The notes below the pieces were generated by a model. That model saw nothing but the letters and a program-made list of their open reading frames with translations. It was not told the DNA's origin and made no database searches. A program made the position numbers and the translations under genes. A stretch of DNA of 64,000 nucleotides, taken from Nageia nagi (lineage: Eukaryota > Pinophyta). How positions within the stretch are numbered: the stretch's first letter is position 1; every line of letters begins with the position of its first letter. Shown piece after piece: positions 61,333-64,000 of this stretch. Where the stretch lies: the NCBI GenBank assembly GCA_050084985.1, contig JBITNC010000001.1, positions 166,408,001-166,472,000 on the forward strand. The letters are read 5' to 3'.

Positions 61333-61760
61333 AATGATATAAGCCAACTCACTAACGTTTTTACAATTTAAACAAAAGAAAAAAAGAGATTAGTACACTA
61401 ATAGTATCAAAAAAGGAAATTAAAGGATCCTAAGTTACAAGATCCTAAACTATGAATATAAATGATTTGATTATTCAAAATAAAGTTAGAACTAGAAATA
61501 TTTCTAATTTATTTACTATCAAAAAATGAAAAGGCCCATAAATATTTTTAGTGGCTTGTTAAACATTCAAATTTTACTAAAAACTTAAATGTTTTAATTT
61601 AAAATTATGGAAAATGGTTCAAATAGGAAAAATGTAATTACCTTTTCATGATTTAATGGGCATGCTTGTAATTATTTTTTCAAATGCATAATTTTTTTTG
61701 AATGCTTGCTATACCTATGGGAGGATAATTCAAATAATTTGGATCACTATTAAAGTACAT
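61333..61760. other. 5' flank of SET-like copy 2
   Basis: The first 110 bases match the 5' flank of copy 1 in inverted orientation (about 47,395-47,516). The rest is AT-rich without a gene. It ends at the CACTA-type terminus at 61,761. No outward-facing CACTA end closing element A is recognised here. Confidence 0.4.
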
Positions 61761-62110
61761 CACTACTACCAAAAAGGGGATTTGGATCCTTTTTTGCATC
61801 TAAAATTAGTGTTATTATTTTTTACATTTTCCCATTTTTTTCAACACAAAAAAGGATGCAAACTGCAAGTCAAAAATTGCATCCTTTTTGCATCATTTTT
61901 TTGCCACTTTTTACATCCATCAAGCTAGTTTTTGTATCTTTTTTTTACATCAAAAGGTGTTTGATTTTGCATCTTAAAGTATCCTTTTTTGCATCATTTT
62001 TGCATCCCAAGGTTTCTAAAATTGCATCTATTTGTGAGTCCAAAAGGGTCATTTTAAAGTCATTTTTCTCTATTTACATCTCTTTTTATGTCTAAAATTG
62101 CATCAATTTT
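61761..62110 (+). mobile_element. CACTA element B: left terminal inverted repeat and subterminal repeats
   Basis: CACTACTACCAAAAAGGGGA at 61,761 is a good CACTA terminus. The next 340 bases hold about ten copies of TTTGCATC or a variant (TTTACATC), as in subterminal arrays of CACTA elements. CAT at 61,758-61,760 would be the three-base target duplication. The body extends right and past the window. Confidence 0.85.
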
Positions 62111-62499
62111 GTTTGAAAATAGTAACAAAAATTGATTTGTAATATTTATTAATACTATTTCGATTTCAATTCAAATGCCAATCGTATGTAAACATAATAT
62201 GCATGTTTCATCAATCATATGGCAAAATAATACACAAATTATATTCTACACCTATTTCAATGCATGATTGTATGCCAATAATATTTCATAAAAATATGAT
62301 AAATTATGCTAAAATCTATATTCCAAAATATGGGTTGATGAAACCATGATAACATATACATAAAAATATGTCAAAATAACATACATATAGACATGTGACT
62401 ATGCCAAAATGATATACATGTATACACAAAAATACATTAAAATGATATACAAGTTTATGTGAATACATCCACATGATTTCTCAAAAATCATACAATGCT

Positions 62500-63950
62500 G
62501 ATACTATTTGCATCATGAGTACAAAATGATAGTACAACTACTAATCCTTAATATTAACATCATCATAAGATCTAGACTTAATACCTTTAGACTCACTACC
62601 ATGACCATCTAATTGATCACCACCTAACTCACTACCTAACCCATTATAATGTCTATTCCCTAGTCAATGTGTTGGCTCATTGTATGCCTTACTAGGATGT
62701 GTTGGCTCATCCTTAAATAAATTATTGCACATCCCAATTATATGATGAATCACCCTCATCTAATGCACTCACCTATGATGCACCCCTTGCCCCCTACGAT
62801 GCAGTACCCACTTATAAATAATAAGAAAATAAATATTAGTGTGCATACAATCACACTTACAAAACATATGCATCACTTTTTATTAATTAAAATAAATGAA
62901 ATTACTTACACCAACATTCACCATGTCCCTTAGGGCTTGGTAACCATATGTGATGCCATATTATATCATTCATTCTCATCAAGAAATTAATTGAAATCTC
63001 TAAAGTACAAAAAAAGTTAATTATTACCATATTAAAAACCATTTACCTAGCTATATATTTAAAAATCACTACATGTAGTAAATATTCTTACAAATTAGGC
63101 CTCCATAGTCTTTACACCTCCACTTTTCACTCAATACATAATATTATGTCCCAATTTGGCAAATTAAGACTTCGATACTTTTTCTTGCATGTCTCCAAGC
63201 CTTGCACTTTCCTTTTTTCTGCCTTGTCTAATTTCTTAAGTAGAATCTTCCAAACCTTATTATAAAATAATTAATTAGTATTATGTTAAAATAATTAATT
63301 AATTAGGTTCAAATAATAAATGGATATGATAATATTTATCCATACCTTCTTATGAACATCAACTACTTTTTGTGCTAGTCAAGAGGAAGTTTCATCACTT
63401 TTGATTTGATATGATCTCTAGCCCTTTTCATATTCAAGCCTACCTACTGGAGTGCTTTATTTTCACTCCACCCTTCACCAAATTCATGTTTCAAGTTTGT
63501 TAGTATTATTATTATTTTGCTAGAAAAACACAAATTATAACAAATTAGTTTTAGTCTCTTGAAATATTAAATTAACAAAAGCAAAACATACATACCAAAA
63601 AATGATGAAAAAAATGAAAATAATTACATACCAAAATCATCTTATTTCTTCAATGATCTATCAGGGGTTTCTACAAATTCTTCTATTACAGCATTCTAGA
63701 GAGATTTGTAGGATACTTTACCTAAAAAATAATCAAAAACATATTAGTAAATGATCAATATACTTCTAATCAATATGTAAATTTATTTTTTTTCAAAATA
63801 AAACTATTACCATTTTCATCTTTTAGGACCTCTCCATTCTTCCTCATAAAAAGTTGAAGATTTATAGAGCATTGAGTCATCAACAAGGATTGTTGATTGA
63901 TCGACTATGCTAAAATCATATATTGCATGGAAATTGATTGAAATTATGCT
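62500..63950 (-). pseudogene. CACTA element B: accessory gene remnant (TnpA/Transposase_24-like)
   Basis: Minus-strand exon-like blocks: SYKSLxNAVIEEFVETPDRS followed by a GTATGT donor (about 63,720-63,630); a block with LTNLKHEFGEGWSENKALQ (63,510-63,450); VVDVHKKV (63,370); KVWKILLKKLDKAEKRKVQG and LETCKKKYRSLNLPNWD (63,260-63,150). Gene position, strand relative to the terminus, and charged helical sequence fit the second CACTA gene, whose product binds subterminal repeats. The family match is from memory of motif style, so the assignment is tentative. Stops and shifts are present. Confidence 0.4.
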
Positions 63951-64000
63951 TCAAAATATAAATTAGAATAATTTTATATTACTTCTTAATAAATTAAGTA

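Overview
This is a plant nuclear, intergenic window made almost wholly of nested, decayed transposable elements. I see no intact host gene, rRNA, tRNA or CRISPR array. The evidence for a plant is the set of families: Ty3/gypsy elements with plant-type gag, protease, reverse transcriptase and chromodomain-like parts, an L1-type LINE with a plant zf-RVT domain, and CACTA (En/Spm) elements with a TNP2 transposase. The DNA is strongly AT-rich and CpG-poor, and most in-frame stops look like C-to-T or G-to-A changes, as expected after long cytosine methylation. A large-genome, GC-poor seed plant (a gymnosperm would fit) is my inference. The species cannot be named from the window. LAYOUT. 1-9.4 kb: minus-strand Ty3/gypsy element 'E0' (gag, protease, RT, RNase H, integrase, then an extra ORF); its 3' end lies left of the window. 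9.4-11.76 kb: nothing recognisable. 11,760-36,600: plus-strand gypsy element 'G1' with LTRs of about 1.2 kb. It holds two later insertions: a 2.3 kb small LTR element (20,872-23,198; perfect 5-bp target duplication) inside its extra ORF, and the 11.3 kb element 'G2' (24,660-35,986) inside its 3' LTR. G2 has 848-bp LTRs and one long gag-protease frame but no RT or integrase, so it is non-autonomous. 36.6-39.6 kb: unassigned AT-rich DNA. 39.64-47.3 kb: a near full-length LINE on the minus strand. 47.4-54.98 kb: first copy (plus strand) of a SET-domain-like gene, split by chromovirus-like gypsy element 'P' (48,214-54,226). 54,980-about 59.8 kb: CACTA element 'A' with TNP2 on the minus strand. 59.85-61.4 kb: second copy of the SET-like gene on the minus strand, inverted relative to the first. 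61,761-end: left end of another CACTA element 'B' with a minus-strand gene. HOW THE PARTS RELATE. The nesting gives a relative order: G1 before its two inserts, and the SET-like gene copy before P. The most notable feature is the SET-like gene pair next to a CACTA transposase: it has an N-terminal repeat of about 20 residues, a shared exon-intron layout and an inverted arrangement. The next is G2, whose gag-protease frame has only six in-frame stops, each explicable by one C-to-T change, and which carries a second zinc knuckle after the protease.
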